This document shows positions 18,916-27,848 of a stretch of 64,000 nt of DNA, piece after piece. The stretch is from Pseudomonas sp. dw_612 (GTDB lineage: Bacteria > Pseudomonadota > Gammaproteobacteria > Pseudomonadales > Pseudomonadaceae). Below the pieces are notes generated by a model. That model was not told where the DNA came from. It was given only the letters and a program-made list of their open reading frames with translations, and made no database searches. Position numbers and translations under genes: made by a program. The stretch spans positions 62,001 through 126,000 of the forward strand of contig NZ_JAAVVC010000009.1 in the NCBI RefSeq assembly GCF_018449725.1, read 5' to 3'. The number at the start of each line of letters is the position of its first letter. The stretch's first letter is position 1.

Positions 18916-19362
18916 AACCCCTCCTGCTGCAAATACGACGTAAGATCAAGTAGTTAGGTAGTCGTGTCTTGATCAGTTAAGACGGTGCGTGTAAGGGCAG
19001 TCAAGCGGGAAGAAAGATTGGGAGTTAGTCATTGTGACCATCCTCTTTATTATTGGATGTTTATTATTCTTGTTTTATCAGTGCTGAATTAAGCAGAACC
19101 TTGAGAGCCAAGTTATTACCTAATAGAGACAACGTCTAACAACATTTCTTCTGGCCAATCAATAACGTGATGTTATCAATCATTTAATCAGGTCTATTTG
19201 CGACGGCGAGAGCGCTAGTTGCGAAGGCGACGGCTGCTGGCCCTGTCTTAGACCCTCTCTTTGCGCTACGCTCCAGCCTATGCTCCAGATGGACTCTTCG
19301 CGCTGATCTCGTCCCTCACGGCCTTCGAAGGGCCCCGAACCGGATATCCAATACTCTAGGTT
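18916..19362. other. Divergent intergenic region between importer operon and LysR gene
   Basis: About 450 bp, AT-rich up to about 19200. It holds a candidate LysR site (19162-19180, listed separately) and should contain promoters in both directions. The 19200-19340 part is GC-rich, with two near-identical words (CTACGCTCCAG, CTATGCTCCAG) and the near-palindrome GGCCTTCGAAGGGCC. No gene is supported. Confidence 0.4.
19162..19180. promoter_or_regulatory. Candidate LysR-type operator, copy 1
   Basis: ATAACGTGATGTTATCAAT contains the dyad ATAAC-N5-GTTAT. It shares 15 of 19 positions with 21896-21914 in the Rieske/DHDPS divergent promoter, including an 11-base identical word, ATGTTATCAAT. It lies about 180 bp upstream of the LysR gene and 250 bp from the ATPase gene. 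Binding by that LysR protein is inferred. Confidence 0.45.
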
Positions 19363-20316
19363 ATGGTTAAGCACATTGATCCAGATATGACGCTGCTGAA
19401 AATGCCGTCGCTGAAAGCCGTGAAGTCATTCGTGGCCGCTGCCAAGTATCAGAGCTTCACCCGGGCGGCTGAAGCGCTGTGCGTTACTCAAGCGGCGATC
19501 AGCCGGCAGATTCGGGAGTTGGAGGCGTACCTGGGCGTGGACCTGTTCAAGCGAGTGGGGCGAGCCGTTGAGTTGACGGAAGCCGGCACCATATTTTTCG
19601 ATGCGGCGCAGATATCCTTCGTCAACATTTCCCAGGCGGCGGAGCGCATTCGCACCAACAATGCAGGCAAGCGCACGCTGACGCTTTGCTGTTCTCCGGC
19701 GTTTTCAGCCCTGTGGCTCGCCGCCAAGTTGCCAGGGTTCTTTACCAAGAACGCCGACATCGACCTCAATCTGGTCACCACGCAAAACTTTTTGTCGATG
19801 GAGCCGGGTGTAACGCCCGACATCTTCATCACCAAAATGGCCAGGATTCAGGATGGCTACCGCAGTTATCCGTTGTTTCATGACGTGATCTACCCGGTGT
19901 GCACCCCTCGATATAAAGAAGAGCATCCCGAACTTTCCAGCCTGGAAGGATTGCGCGATGGGGTGTTGCTGAACCTCAGCCCCTACGGCAGATCCCAGGT
20001 GGCGGAGCACGTGGATTGGGGCGTCTGGCTGGCTTATCACGATGTGGATATCGAGAAACGCCCCCACGACAGCCCGCATGTTTTCAACGCGAATGACTAC
20101 AACCTGGTGATCAGCATGGTGCTGACCCACCAGGGCGTCGCCCTCGGATGGAATCACCTGGTGGCCAACCTGATTGAAAACGGCACGCTGATTCGGCCGA
20201 TCGAAGAAGAAGTGGTTCTGCATGAAAGTCAGCACTACCTGACCTTTCGTGAAGACCGGATCAATGACGACGCGTGTTGCCGGCTGCGGGACTGGATTCT
20301 GGCCCAGTTTCCCTGA
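19363..20316 (+). CDS. LysR-family regulator, GcvA-like
   Basis: 317 residues. The HTH is clear (SLKAVKSFVAAAKYQSFTRA, then AEALCVTQAAISRQIRELEA) with the GcvA-group continuation YLGVDLFKRVGRAVELTEAG. Starts at 19363, 19387 or 19402 are all in frame; the first is given. It is divergent from the betaine-type importer and faces the Rieske gene tail to tail, so it is the natural candidate regulator of both. The repeated motif at 19162 and 21896 supports this. The effector is unknown. Confidence 0.88.
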   Translation: MVKHIDPDMTLLKMPSLKAVKSFVAAAKYQSFTRAAEALCVTQAAISRQIRELEAYLGVDLFKRVGRAVELTEAGTIFFDAAQISFVNISQAAERIRTNNAGKRTLTLCCSPAFSALWLAAKLPGFFTKNADIDLNLVTTQNFLSMEPGVTPDIFITKMARIQDGYRSYPLFHDVIYPVCTPRYKEEHPELSSLEGLRDGVLLNLSPYGRSQVAEHVDWGVWLAYHDVDIEKRPHDSPHVFNANDYNLVISMVLTHQGVALGWNHLVANLIENGTLIRPIEEEVVLHESQHYLTFREDRINDDACCRLRDWILAQFP

Positions 20317-20344
20317 GCCGATGAGAGATTGGCATGAAGGGGAG

Positions 20345-20366
20345 GCCGGTGGTGCTCACCACCGGC
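20345..20366. terminator. Strong hairpin between convergent LysR and Rieske genes
   Basis: GCCGGTGGTG and CACCACCGGC form a near-perfect stem with a minimal loop, 29 bp after the LysR stop and 11 bp before the Rieske stop. There is no clear T run, so it may stabilise 3' ends or terminate weakly in both directions. Confidence 0.5.
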
Positions 20367-20376
20367 AATGATGCAC

Positions 20377-21612
20377 TTAGCCGACAGACCTTAACGGGAT
20401 CGTGTCATTGAGTTGTTCAAGCATCGTTTCGCAGTACCAATCATCAAACTGGCACACGCCAATTTCGCTGGCCACCGATAACGGGCCCGGTTCGAAAGCC
20501 GGAGAGTTGACGCCGACTTGCGCGCCTTCAACCAGGATGCGGTCCTGGTCATTGGTGGCGAGCCATACTTTAGTCAGTCGATCGATGTCGTAGTCGACGC
20601 CTTCCTGCGCGGTCTTTTTAACAATCCATTTAGTCGTGACCATCGTCTCGTTCGGCCCGATCGGCAGCACGCGGAAGCTCAGCGCGTGATCGCCCAGAAA
20701 GTGGTTCCAGGTTGACGGGTAGTTGAAATAAAGCAGCGCCCCGATATTGGCTTCGCCGGAGGTGTCCAACCGGCCAGCGACCGCAGGCTTGCCATCCATG
20801 GTGTAGCTGACGGCGCCCGAAAACAGCGGGATGCGCGTCATGCGGAAGCGACCCTTATCATCCATGACCAGGCGGCTCGGCAGGCCTGCCGCTTCGCAGC
20901 GGTCCCAATGCTCCTTGAGTTCAAGATCTTCGTCACCCCCCGCGCCACCCACGGAGGGGTTGTCCACGAAGGAATGCATCAATTCCGGATGCGTGAAATC
21001 GCAGTGATAGCACTCGCGGTTGTTCTCGAAGACCAGTTTCCAGTTGCCTTTTTCGATGATGTTCGACTCGAACGCGACTTTGCAGTCGTCCAGGTTATGC
21101 GGTGCAACGAAAGGGGTGACGGACTTCCTGAACGAAGAAAAATCCGGCGCGACGTCAGCCACGCACACATAGATGTAGGTCTCGACGACCTCGCAATGCA
21201 CGGGTTTCAAGCCAAGCTGCGACTTATCGAAATCGTCGCCCATGTTCCCGGCGAACAGCAGCCTGCCATCCAGTTCATAGGTCCACTTATGGTAGGGGCA
21301 GACGAGCTTCGCCACTTTGCCGCTGGGTTCCGGGCACACCTTGGAACCGCGATGCCGACACGCGTTGTGGAAGGCGCGAATCTGTAGATCGGCGCCACGG
21401 ACGACCGCGACCGGGTAATCGCCGAGTTGCAGCGACAGGTATTGGCCCGGCTTCTCCAGCTCAAAGGTGTGCCCGGCGAAGATCCAGCTTTTGTGCCAGA
21501 TCTGTTGCAGATCCTGCCGGTAAACGTCTGGATCGCTGTAAAGGGCACCTGGCAGCGCGTGGTCAGGTTTGCGCTGCGCAACAAGATTTGAAACGGCCGA
21601 TTTAGTGCTCAC
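20377..21612 (-). CDS. Rieske non-heme iron oxygenase alpha subunit (GbcA/stachydrine-demethylase-like)
   Basis: 411 residues from GTG 21612, chosen for TTGGAG about 10 bp upstream; a longer frame exists without homology. The Rieske centre is C85-x-H87 and C105-x2-H108 (CRHRGSK, CPYHKW). The mononuclear iron site is in FENNRECYHCDFTHPEL (H203, H208), the form seen in glycine betaine monooxygenase and stachydrine demethylase. Such enzymes oxidatively remove a methyl group from a quaternary ammonium as formaldehyde. No ferredoxin/reductase gene (GbcB type) is adjacent, so the electron donor must come from elsewhere. It is divergent from the DHDPS-family operon. Confidence 0.85.
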   Translation of the reverse strand: MSTKSAVSNLVAQRKPDHALPGALYSDPDVYRQDLQQIWHKSWIFAGHTFELEKPGQYLSLQLGDYPVAVVRGADLQIRAFHNACRHRGSKVCPEPSGKVAKLVCPYHKWTYELDGRLLFAGNMGDDFDKSQLGLKPVHCEVVETYIYVCVADVAPDFSSFRKSVTPFVAPHNLDDCKVAFESNIIEKGNWKLVFENNRECYHCDFTHPELMHSFVDNPSVGGAGGDEDLELKEHWDRCEAAGLPSRLVMDDKGRFRMTRIPLFSGAVSYTMDGKPAVAGRLDTSGEANIGALLYFNYPSTWNHFLGDHALSFRVLPIGPNETMVTTKWIVKKTAQEGVDYDIDRLTKVWLATNDQDRILVEGAQVGVNSPAFEPGPLSVASEIGVCQFDDWYCETMLEQLNDTIPLRSVG

Positions 21613-22248
21613 GGTCAACACACTCCAAAATATCAAGGGGGCGATACATTCAGCCTGCTCAGCGTGATAAGGCTGAAGGGTCACTTATTTCGTTTTGTTG
21701 TCCTCGGACCAGAAGGTAGACGTGGGTATTTAGAACAATACTTGCACTTCACCTTATTCGAGCCCGGGCAAGTGAATCCTAACTAATGAGGCGAGCGTGT
21801 AAAAACTTCGCCGCGGATTCGTTGGTAAAATATCGCTGTTGTAAGGCTACGACGCTAATCATGTGCCAACAAGAAACTTTTACGCTGATCAATGCATAAA
21901 CAAATGTTATCAATTGAGCGTTTGGCGTCAGTGCGTTATCGGTAAGCTATTGAAAATCAAATAATAAAAATTATCGTTGTTCGTGGATTACGCCGTTAAA
22001 AGGCGCCAGCACTAGAAATACACTCTATTGACCACCTTCTTGCCCCATGCCAGTCTGGATTCAACAGTTATTCGCGCTAGTCGGTAAACAATCTCGAACT
22101 GCCGGGCACCGGTAAGTGCCGTCGTTATTCTCGTGCCTGAACATTGGCAACTGTCCGGTGAAACCCCGGGGCGTTTTATTACGCCTCAAGGTATTCGGGC
22201 TGACACACGCGTTGATCTTCCACACCCTTCACAGTCGGAGCATTTATC
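21613..22248. other. Divergent promoter region, Rieske gene / DHDPS operon
   Basis: A 636 bp AT-rich stretch with no supported gene. It contains the candidate LysR site at 21896-21914 roughly in its middle. Its length leaves room for further regulator sites and untranslated leaders on both sides. Confidence 0.45.
21896..21914. promoter_or_regulatory. Candidate LysR-type operator, copy 2
   Basis: ATAAACAAATGTTATCAAT matches the 19162-19180 site at 15 of 19 positions with the same half-site spacing. It lies 284 bp upstream of the Rieske start and 335 bp upstream of the DHDPS-family start. Function is inferred from the repetition and from the nearby LysR gene. Confidence 0.45.
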
Positions 22249-23160
22249 TTGAAATTCGAAGGTATTTATACGCCAGCAGTAACGCCCTATAAGCCAGACG
22301 GCGAGATCGACTGGAGTGTGTATTCGCAAGTTCTGGAGTCGCTGATTGAGGCGAAGGTCCACGGCATTATTATCGGCGGGTCGACCGGCGAATATTATGC
22401 GCAGACTTCAGAAGAGCGTACCGAGCTGGCCGCTTATGCCAAGGATGTCATCGGCACACGGGTGCAACTGATCGTCAGTACCGGGGCGATTCGCACCGAA
22501 GATGCCGTTCAATACGCCAAGGATGCCAAAGCGATCAAGGCGGACGCCATTCTCGTCACGTCGCCGCCGTACGCGCTGCCAACGTCCCAGGAAAACGCGA
22601 TCCACGCGCTGACCATCGATCGCGCCGCCAACCTGCCGATCATGCTTTACAACTACCCCGGTCGCATGTGCGTATCGATGGACGAGCAATACCTGCGCCG
22701 GGTGAGCGAATCGAAAAACGTGATTGCCATCAAGGAAAGCTCCGGCGATATGGGGCGCGTGCATCTACTCGCTCGCGAGTTTCCGAATATCGGCCTGTCG
22801 TGCGGCTGGGACGATCAAGCGTTGGAATTCTTTGCCTGGGGCGCCAGAAGCTGGGTGTGCGCCGGCTCCAACTTCCTTCCCAGGGAACACGTGGCGCTTT
22901 ACGAGGCCTGCGTGATCGAAAACGACTTCGTCAAAGGCCGGCAAATCATGTCGGCGATGATGCCGCTGATGAACGCGCTGGACGGCGGCAAGTTCGTGCA
23001 GTCGATCAAATACGGCTGCGAAGTTGCCGGGCTGACAGTAGGCGACGTGCGCTTGCCGCTGCAGCCGCTTGAAGCCGCAGAACAGCAAAGCCTGGCATCA
23101 GTCATCGCCGAACTTAAACGCAACGTCGCCAACATTACGTCGGGAGCCAGCCATGGGTGA
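22249..23160 (+). CDS. DapA/DHDPS-family lyase
   Basis: 303 residues from TTG 22249, with GGAG at 22237-22240. It has the class I aldolase (NAL) layout: GGSTGEYYAQT (about residues 44-54), the tyrosine motif YNYPGR (about 133-138) and the Schiff-base lysine in VIAIKESSGD (about 163). Members act on 2-keto acids, for example 4-hydroxy-tetrahydrodipicolinate synthase, KDG dehydratase or pyrroline-4-hydroxy-2-carboxylate deaminase. The last acts in hydroxyproline breakdown and would fit the downstream aldehyde dehydrogenase and FAD oxidase. Its stop overlaps the next start by 8 bp. Exact reaction inferred. Confidence 0.85.
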   Translation: MKFEGIYTPAVTPYKPDGEIDWSVYSQVLESLIEAKVHGIIIGGSTGEYYAQTSEERTELAAYAKDVIGTRVQLIVSTGAIRTEDAVQYAKDAKAIKADAILVTSPPYALPTSQENAIHALTIDRAANLPIMLYNYPGRMCVSMDEQYLRRVSESKNVIAIKESSGDMGRVHLLAREFPNIGLSCGWDDQALEFFAWGARSWVCAGSNFLPREHVALYEACVIENDFVKGRQIMSAMMPLMNALDGGKFVQSIKYGCEVAGLTVGDVRLPLQPLEAAEQQSLASVIAELKRNVANITSGASHG

Positions 23161-24670
23161 TCTTCTGAGCAAGGCCGACTATGCCGCGCTGGCCAAAGAC
23201 ATTTCGTTGCCATCCAACGCGTTCATCAATGGCGCGTTCAAGCCTGCAATCTCGGGTAAGACCTTCGCCACGCACAATCCGGCGACGGGAGCGTTTTTGG
23301 CTGACGTCGCGGCCTGTTCCTCCGAGGACGTGGACTTTGCCGTCGCCAATGCCAAGGAGGCGTTCGAGGATGGACGCTGGCGTTCGATTGCTCCCCGTGA
23401 GCGCAAAGCGGTTCTGTTGAAGTTCGCGAACCTGCTCGAAAGTCATCAGCACGAACTGGCCGTGCTTGAGAGCCTCGATAGCGGCAAGCCGGTGAGTGAG
23501 TGTCAGTTGGTCGATGTGCCGGACACGATCCACACCTTGCGCTGGCACGCAGAACTGATCGACAAGATTTATGACAACACCGCCCCCGTCGGCAGCGACG
23601 CACTGACCCTGGTGGTGCGGGAGCCGATCGGTGTGGTGGGCTGCGTATTGCCCTGGAACTTTCCGCTGCTGATGCTGGCCTGGAAAATCGGCCCGGCACT
23701 CGCTGCCGGCTGTTCGGTGATCGTCAAACCGGCCGAACAAACGTCGCTGACCACGTTGCGTGTGGCGCAACTGGCGTTTGAAGCCGGCGTTCCCGCAGGC
23801 GTACTCAACATCGTCACCGGCACGGGCAAAGAGGTCGGTGAGCCGATTGGTTTGCACAACGACGTCGACATGGTGAGCTTTACCGGTTCCACCGCGACCG
23901 GCCGCCGCTTCCTGCATTACGCCGCTGATTCGAACCTCAAACGCATCGTGCTTGAATGCGGCGGAAAAAATCCGGCCGTGGTGATGGACGATGCGCAGGA
24001 CCTGGACCTCGTCGCCCAGCATGTGGTCAACGGCGCGTTCTGGAACATGGGCGAAAACTGCTCCGCGACATCACGTCTGATCGTCCACGCATCGGTTAAA
24101 GACGAATTGCTTGAGCGCATGGGCGCCCACATCCGTGAATGGAAGATGGGCGACCCACTCGATCCGCAAAACCGCGTCGGCTCGCTGGTCAGCCCCGAGC
24201 ATTTCGCAAAAGTGAAGTCGTATCTCGAGCACGCCACCGCTGGCAAGTTGAAGGTGGTTTACGGCGGTGCGACGAAAGACGATGCGTTTGTCGAACTGAC
24301 GGTGATTGACGGCGTGAGCCCGGACAACCGGCTGTTCAAGGAAGAGATTTTTGGCCCGATTCTGTCGGTCACCACGTTCAATACGCTGGCCGAAGCCATC
24401 GCCCTGGCGAATGACACGGTGTATGGCCTGGCAGCCTCGGTGTATACCGGCAGCCTGCGCCGGGCGATCAAGTTGTCGCGGGAAATTCGCGCCGGCATCG
24501 TCACGGTCAACTGCTTTGGTGAGGGTGACGCATCGACGCCTTTCGGCGGCTACAACGAGTCGGGTTTCGGTGGTCGGGACAAGTCCATTTTTGCCCACGA
24601 CCAGTACACCGAAATCAAAACGATCTGGATCGATGTCTCTGATCGATCGGATGAAGAGAGCGAAAAATGA
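23153..24670 (+). CDS. NAD(P)-dependent aldehyde dehydrogenase (PuuC-like)
   Basis: 505 residues from ATG 23153, overlapping the upstream gene by 8 bp. Complete ALDH: cofactor segment CVLPWNFPLLMLAWKIGPAL, glycine motif FTGSTATGRR, general base E268 (VLECGGKNP) and nucleophile C303 (GENCSATSRL). It resembles the gamma-glutamyl-aminobutyraldehyde/betaine aldehyde dehydrogenase group. In the operon it would oxidise an aldehyde from the lyase or the FAD enzyme, for instance 2-oxoglutarate semialdehyde; this is inference. It is coupled to the next gene by an ATGA overlap. Confidence 0.9.
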   Translation: MGDLLSKADYAALAKDISLPSNAFINGAFKPAISGKTFATHNPATGAFLADVAACSSEDVDFAVANAKEAFEDGRWRSIAPRERKAVLLKFANLLESHQHELAVLESLDSGKPVSECQLVDVPDTIHTLRWHAELIDKIYDNTAPVGSDALTLVVREPIGVVGCVLPWNFPLLMLAWKIGPALAAGCSVIVKPAEQTSLTTLRVAQLAFEAGVPAGVLNIVTGTGKEVGEPIGLHNDVDMVSFTGSTATGRRFLHYAADSNLKRIVLECGGKNPAVVMDDAQDLDLVAQHVVNGAFWNMGENCSATSRLIVHASVKDELLERMGAHIREWKMGDPLDPQNRVGSLVSPEHFAKVKSYLEHATAGKLKVVYGGATKDDAFVELTVIDGVSPDNRLFKEEIFGPILSVTTFNTLAEAIALANDTVYGLAASVYTGSLRRAIKLSREIRAGIVTVNCFGEGDASTPFGGYNESGFGGRDKSIFAHDQYTEIKTIWIDVSDRSDEESEK

Positions 24671-26013
24671 GCTCCCATACCATCAAGCGCTTGCCGGTAG
24701 ACACTGGGGTTTCGGGTTGGGAGGCGATTTCCACACGCACGGCGCCGGTCCGCATGCTTGATGGAAACGTGACGGCGGACTGGCTGATTATCGGTGCCGG
24801 TTTTGCCGGCCTGTCCGCTGCGCGCCGACTGTCACAGTTGCACCCGGGCGACAGCATTGTGGTGGTGGATGCCCATGAAGTCGCCAAGGGGCCAGCCGGC
24901 AGAAACTCGGGCTTCATGATTGATGTGCCGCACAGTTTGTCGTCCGGGGAATACTCCGTGGCCAGTGAGTCGGCGACGGCGTTGGAGATTTCGCAGAATC
25001 GCTTTGCAATCGACTTCGCAGCGCAGGCCGCACGCGAGTACGGCATGTCACCCGGCACCTTCGACCCCTCGGGAAAGATCAACGCGGCCGCCACTGAGCG
25101 CGGATTGAAGCTGAACGTCAATTACGCCAAATCCCTTGAGCGCATTGGCGAGCAGTTCGAAATGTTGGATGCCGCGCAAATGGGTGAAATTACCGGATCG
25201 ACCTATTACCACGGCGGGATCTACACCCCCGGCGCCGTGTTGATTCAACCGGCGCAATACATCCGGGACCTGGCCGCCGGGCTCGAAGGGAAAATCACCC
25301 TGTTCGAACGCTCTCCGATTATTGAATTGACCCGGCAAGGCAGTGGTTGGAGCGCGCGGTCGCCTAACGGGACCGTGTACGCACCCAAGGTCATCCTGGG
25401 GGTGAACGGCCACATTGAAGACTTTGGCCATTATCAAGGACGCCTGCTGCACGTCTTTACCTATGCGTCCATGACGGCGGCTTACCGTGATGATGCCTTC
25501 AGGCAAGCAGTGCCGGGCAAAGCCAGGTGGGCCTTGTTGCCGGCCGATCCGATGGGCGCGACCGTGCGCAAGATTTCTTCAGACGGCCTCTCGCGCATCG
25601 TCATCCGCACCAAATTCACTTATGACCCGAGTATCCAGGTCACTCCGGAGCGTGTCGCTGCGGTGGCCAAGGAACAGCGACATTCCCTGGATGCACGCTT
25701 TCCCGAATTGAAATCCACGGCACTGGAGTTCAGTTGGGCCGGGCGGCTGTGTCTGAGTCGAAACAACGCCGCTGCGTTTGGCGAGATTGAGGAAAATCTG
25801 TATTCGGCGTGCTGCGAAAATGGACTGGGTACTGTCAAGAGTACCCTCGCCGGGGTGATGGTCGCGGAGTTGGCATCGGGCTCGCGTTCGGCATTTCTCG
25901 AAAGCTTCAGTCACGCACCCGGACCCAGCAGACTTCCGCCCAGGATCATTACGAAACTGGGCGTCAGTTCGGTGATTCGCTGGCACGAGTTTTTGGCCGG
26001 GCGAGAAGGTTAG
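24667..26013 (+). CDS. FAD-dependent amine oxidoreductase (PuuB/OrdL-like)
   Basis: 448 residues overlapping the ALDH stop by 4 bp. A dinucleotide-binding motif follows a short N-terminal extension: DWLIIGAGFAGLSAARRLSQ (about residues 38-57), then GRNSGFMIDVP, typical of DAO-family flavoproteins near gamma-glutamylputrescine oxidase. The C-terminal SACCENGLGTVKSTLAGVMV contributes to the FAD site. It probably oxidises a secondary amine or amino acid to an imine or aldehyde for the coupled aldehyde dehydrogenase. Substrate unknown. Confidence 0.86.
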   Translation: MSSHTIKRLPVDTGVSGWEAISTRTAPVRMLDGNVTADWLIIGAGFAGLSAARRLSQLHPGDSIVVVDAHEVAKGPAGRNSGFMIDVPHSLSSGEYSVASESATALEISQNRFAIDFAAQAAREYGMSPGTFDPSGKINAAATERGLKLNVNYAKSLERIGEQFEMLDAAQMGEITGSTYYHGGIYTPGAVLIQPAQYIRDLAAGLEGKITLFERSPIIELTRQGSGWSARSPNGTVYAPKVILGVNGHIEDFGHYQGRLLHVFTYASMTAAYRDDAFRQAVPGKARWALLPADPMGATVRKISSDGLSRIVIRTKFTYDPSIQVTPERVAAVAKEQRHSLDARFPELKSTALEFSWAGRLCLSRNNAAAFGEIEENLYSACCENGLGTVKSTLAGVMVAELASGSRSAFLESFSHAPGPSRLPPRIITKLGVSSVIRWHEFLAGREG

Positions 26014-26046
26014 TCGGGCAGGTACAGAAATATTAAGGACGAGGGC

Positions 26047-26964
26047 ATGAGCGAAGTGCAATTGGATAGCGATGGGACAAAAAATTCTTCGCCCAGCATT
26101 GCGGCTGGTTTTGCAACCGTAAGGCCCCAACTCGGAATCTTCTTGTGCCTGCTTTCAATGCTGATCTTTGCGAGCCAGGACGGACTGACCAAGGTACTTG
26201 TCAAAGACTTCCCGGTTGCCCAATTGGTCATGGTGCGTTATTGGGTGTTTGTCATTTTCGCCCTCGGATATGCCGTTTACCAAGGCAGGGGCAAAACCTC
26301 ATTTCGCAGTAGGCACCCCTGGCTCCAAATCATTCGAGCGTTGTTGGCTGTGGGTGAAACCGTCCTGTTCGCAGTGGGGCTACGCTATTTGGGCCTGGCC
26401 GAAATGCACGCGCTTTATGCGGTGTTTCCGCTGATGGCGCTGGCATTGGCGGGGGTCGTGCTTGAGGAGTTCATCGGTGTGCGGCGCTGGATTGCCGCCG
26501 CCATCGGGTTTACCGGGACGCTGATTATCCTGCGACCCGGTGCCGGCGTCTTTGAACTCGCGGCGCTGATTCCTCTGCTGGCTGCTTTGGCTTTCGCGGT
26601 GTTCAACGTACTGACGCGGCGGATCAGCCAGCACGACTCCTTTGCGACGAATATGCTCTTTATGGCAGGAGTTGGAGCGCTGACGGTCACATTTGTGGGG
26701 TTACCCGCCTGGGTTTCTCCGACTCCGGCCCAGGGCCTCATGATGGGGATTCTGTCGTTGACCGGCGTAGTTGCCCAGATTCTCTTTATTCAAGCACTGA
26801 AATACGCAACCGCTTCTTCGCTGCAGCCGTTCAACTATGCGCTTCTGGTGTTCGCCACATTAATTGGCGTGATCGTTTTTGCCGAGCGCCCGGATACCTG
26901 GGTGCTGGTCGGCGCAACGCTGGTGATTGTCGGGGGGCTGTATGCGATTAAAGCGAGGTCGTGA
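26047..26964 (+). CDS. EamA/DMT-superfamily transporter
   Basis: 305 residues, ten hydrophobic segments, two EamA repeats (LSMLIFASQDGLTKVLVKDF in the first; a second-repeat glutamate near VFAERPDTW). It starts 33 bp after the FAD gene on the same strand, so it is probably the last gene of the DHDPS-ALDH-FAD operon. It may export an intermediate or import the substrate; direction cannot be read from sequence. Confidence 0.85.
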   Translation: MSEVQLDSDGTKNSSPSIAAGFATVRPQLGIFLCLLSMLIFASQDGLTKVLVKDFPVAQLVMVRYWVFVIFALGYAVYQGRGKTSFRSRHPWLQIIRALLAVGETVLFAVGLRYLGLAEMHALYAVFPLMALALAGVVLEEFIGVRRWIAAAIGFTGTLIILRPGAGVFELAALIPLLAALAFAVFNVLTRRISQHDSFATNMLFMAGVGALTVTFVGLPAWVSPTPAQGLMMGILSLTGVVAQILFIQALKYATASSLQPFNYALLVFATLIGVIVFAERPDTWVLVGATLVIVGGLYAIKARS

Positions 26965-27081
26965 ACATTCAACTTATCCTGATCGAGAGTAAAGCCTCCA
27001 CGTAATCAATGCAGGCTTGTCGCGACACCTTGCAGCGGAGGAGCGCAGGTGACTCCCTCCGTCGCAAGTCAGGCTGATCGC

Positions 27082-27837
27082 TCAAAACGGCAGTGGCAAT
27101 TTCGCCGTGCGCCCTCCATCCACCACCAACACCTGTCCGGTAATGAAGGCCGACGATTCGCAGGCCAGGAACACGACGGTCCCGCCAACATCCGTCGGCA
27201 ACCCGGTACGCCCGACCGGGTGCAGGCGCAGGAGGGCCTGGCGCGCCGCACGCGGATCAGCCTGAGTGGCGAGGTAGGCATCGCTCAGCTCGGAATTGAT
27301 CCAGCCTGGTGCAATGGCGTTGCAGCGAATGCCATCCCGGCCCAGATCAATGGCCAACGCACGGGTCAGCCCATGGATGCCGGCCTTGGAGGCACAGTAC
27401 GCGGCATGTTCAGGATTGGCGCCGATCCCTTCGATCGAGCCGATGTTGATGATGCTGCCACCGCCGCGCTGACGCATTTGCGGCACCAATGCTTTGCACA
27501 AGAACGCCGGTGCCCGCAGATTGACCGCCATCATGCGATCCCAGTCCTGTTCGGTCATCTCATCAATGGATTTCTCGAACATGAACCCGGCGTTGTTCAC
27601 CAAGACATCAATTCCGCCCAACTGCTCCTGAGCGAACCGCGCGATCAGATTGGGTGATTCCATCGAGGCGAGATCCGCCTCGATGAAATGGACGTTAGGG
27701 TGATTCTGCAAGTCGGCGTCCAGCGCCTGGCGCTGAGCGATCAAGACACTCGCGCCCGCCTCAAGCAGTCGTTCGGTGATCCCTCGACCAATCCCTCTGC
27801 CGCCCCCGGTCACTACGACATTTTTACCTTTGAGCAT
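27082..27837 (-). CDS. Short-chain dehydrogenase/reductase (SDR)
   Basis: 251 residues: cofactor motif VVTGGGRGIGRGI (TGxxxGxG), NNAG segment VLVNNAGFMFEK, and catalytic Ser-Tyr-Lys in IGSIEGIGANPEHAAYCASK. The C-terminal VVDGGRTAKLPLPF is usual for the family. It lies 11 bp downstream of a second SDR on the same strand, forming a pair transcribed away from the TetR gene. It probably oxidises or reduces a hydroxy/keto intermediate. Substrate unknown. Confidence 0.88.
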   Translation of the reverse strand: MLKGKNVVVTGGGRGIGRGITERLLEAGASVLIAQRQALDADLQNHPNVHFIEADLASMESPNLIARFAQEQLGGIDVLVNNAGFMFEKSIDEMTEQDWDRMMAVNLRAPAFLCKALVPQMRQRGGGSIINIGSIEGIGANPEHAAYCASKAGIHGLTRALAIDLGRDGIRCNAIAPGWINSELSDAYLATQADPRAARQALLRLHPVGRTGLPTDVGGTVVFLACESSAFITGQVLVVDGGRTAKLPLPF

Positions 27838-27848
27838 CGCTGTTCTCC

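Noticed and set aside
17881..18957. 358-codon open frame opposite the ProV-like ATPase gene
   Set aside because: Antisense shadow; the ATPase has all ABC motifs.
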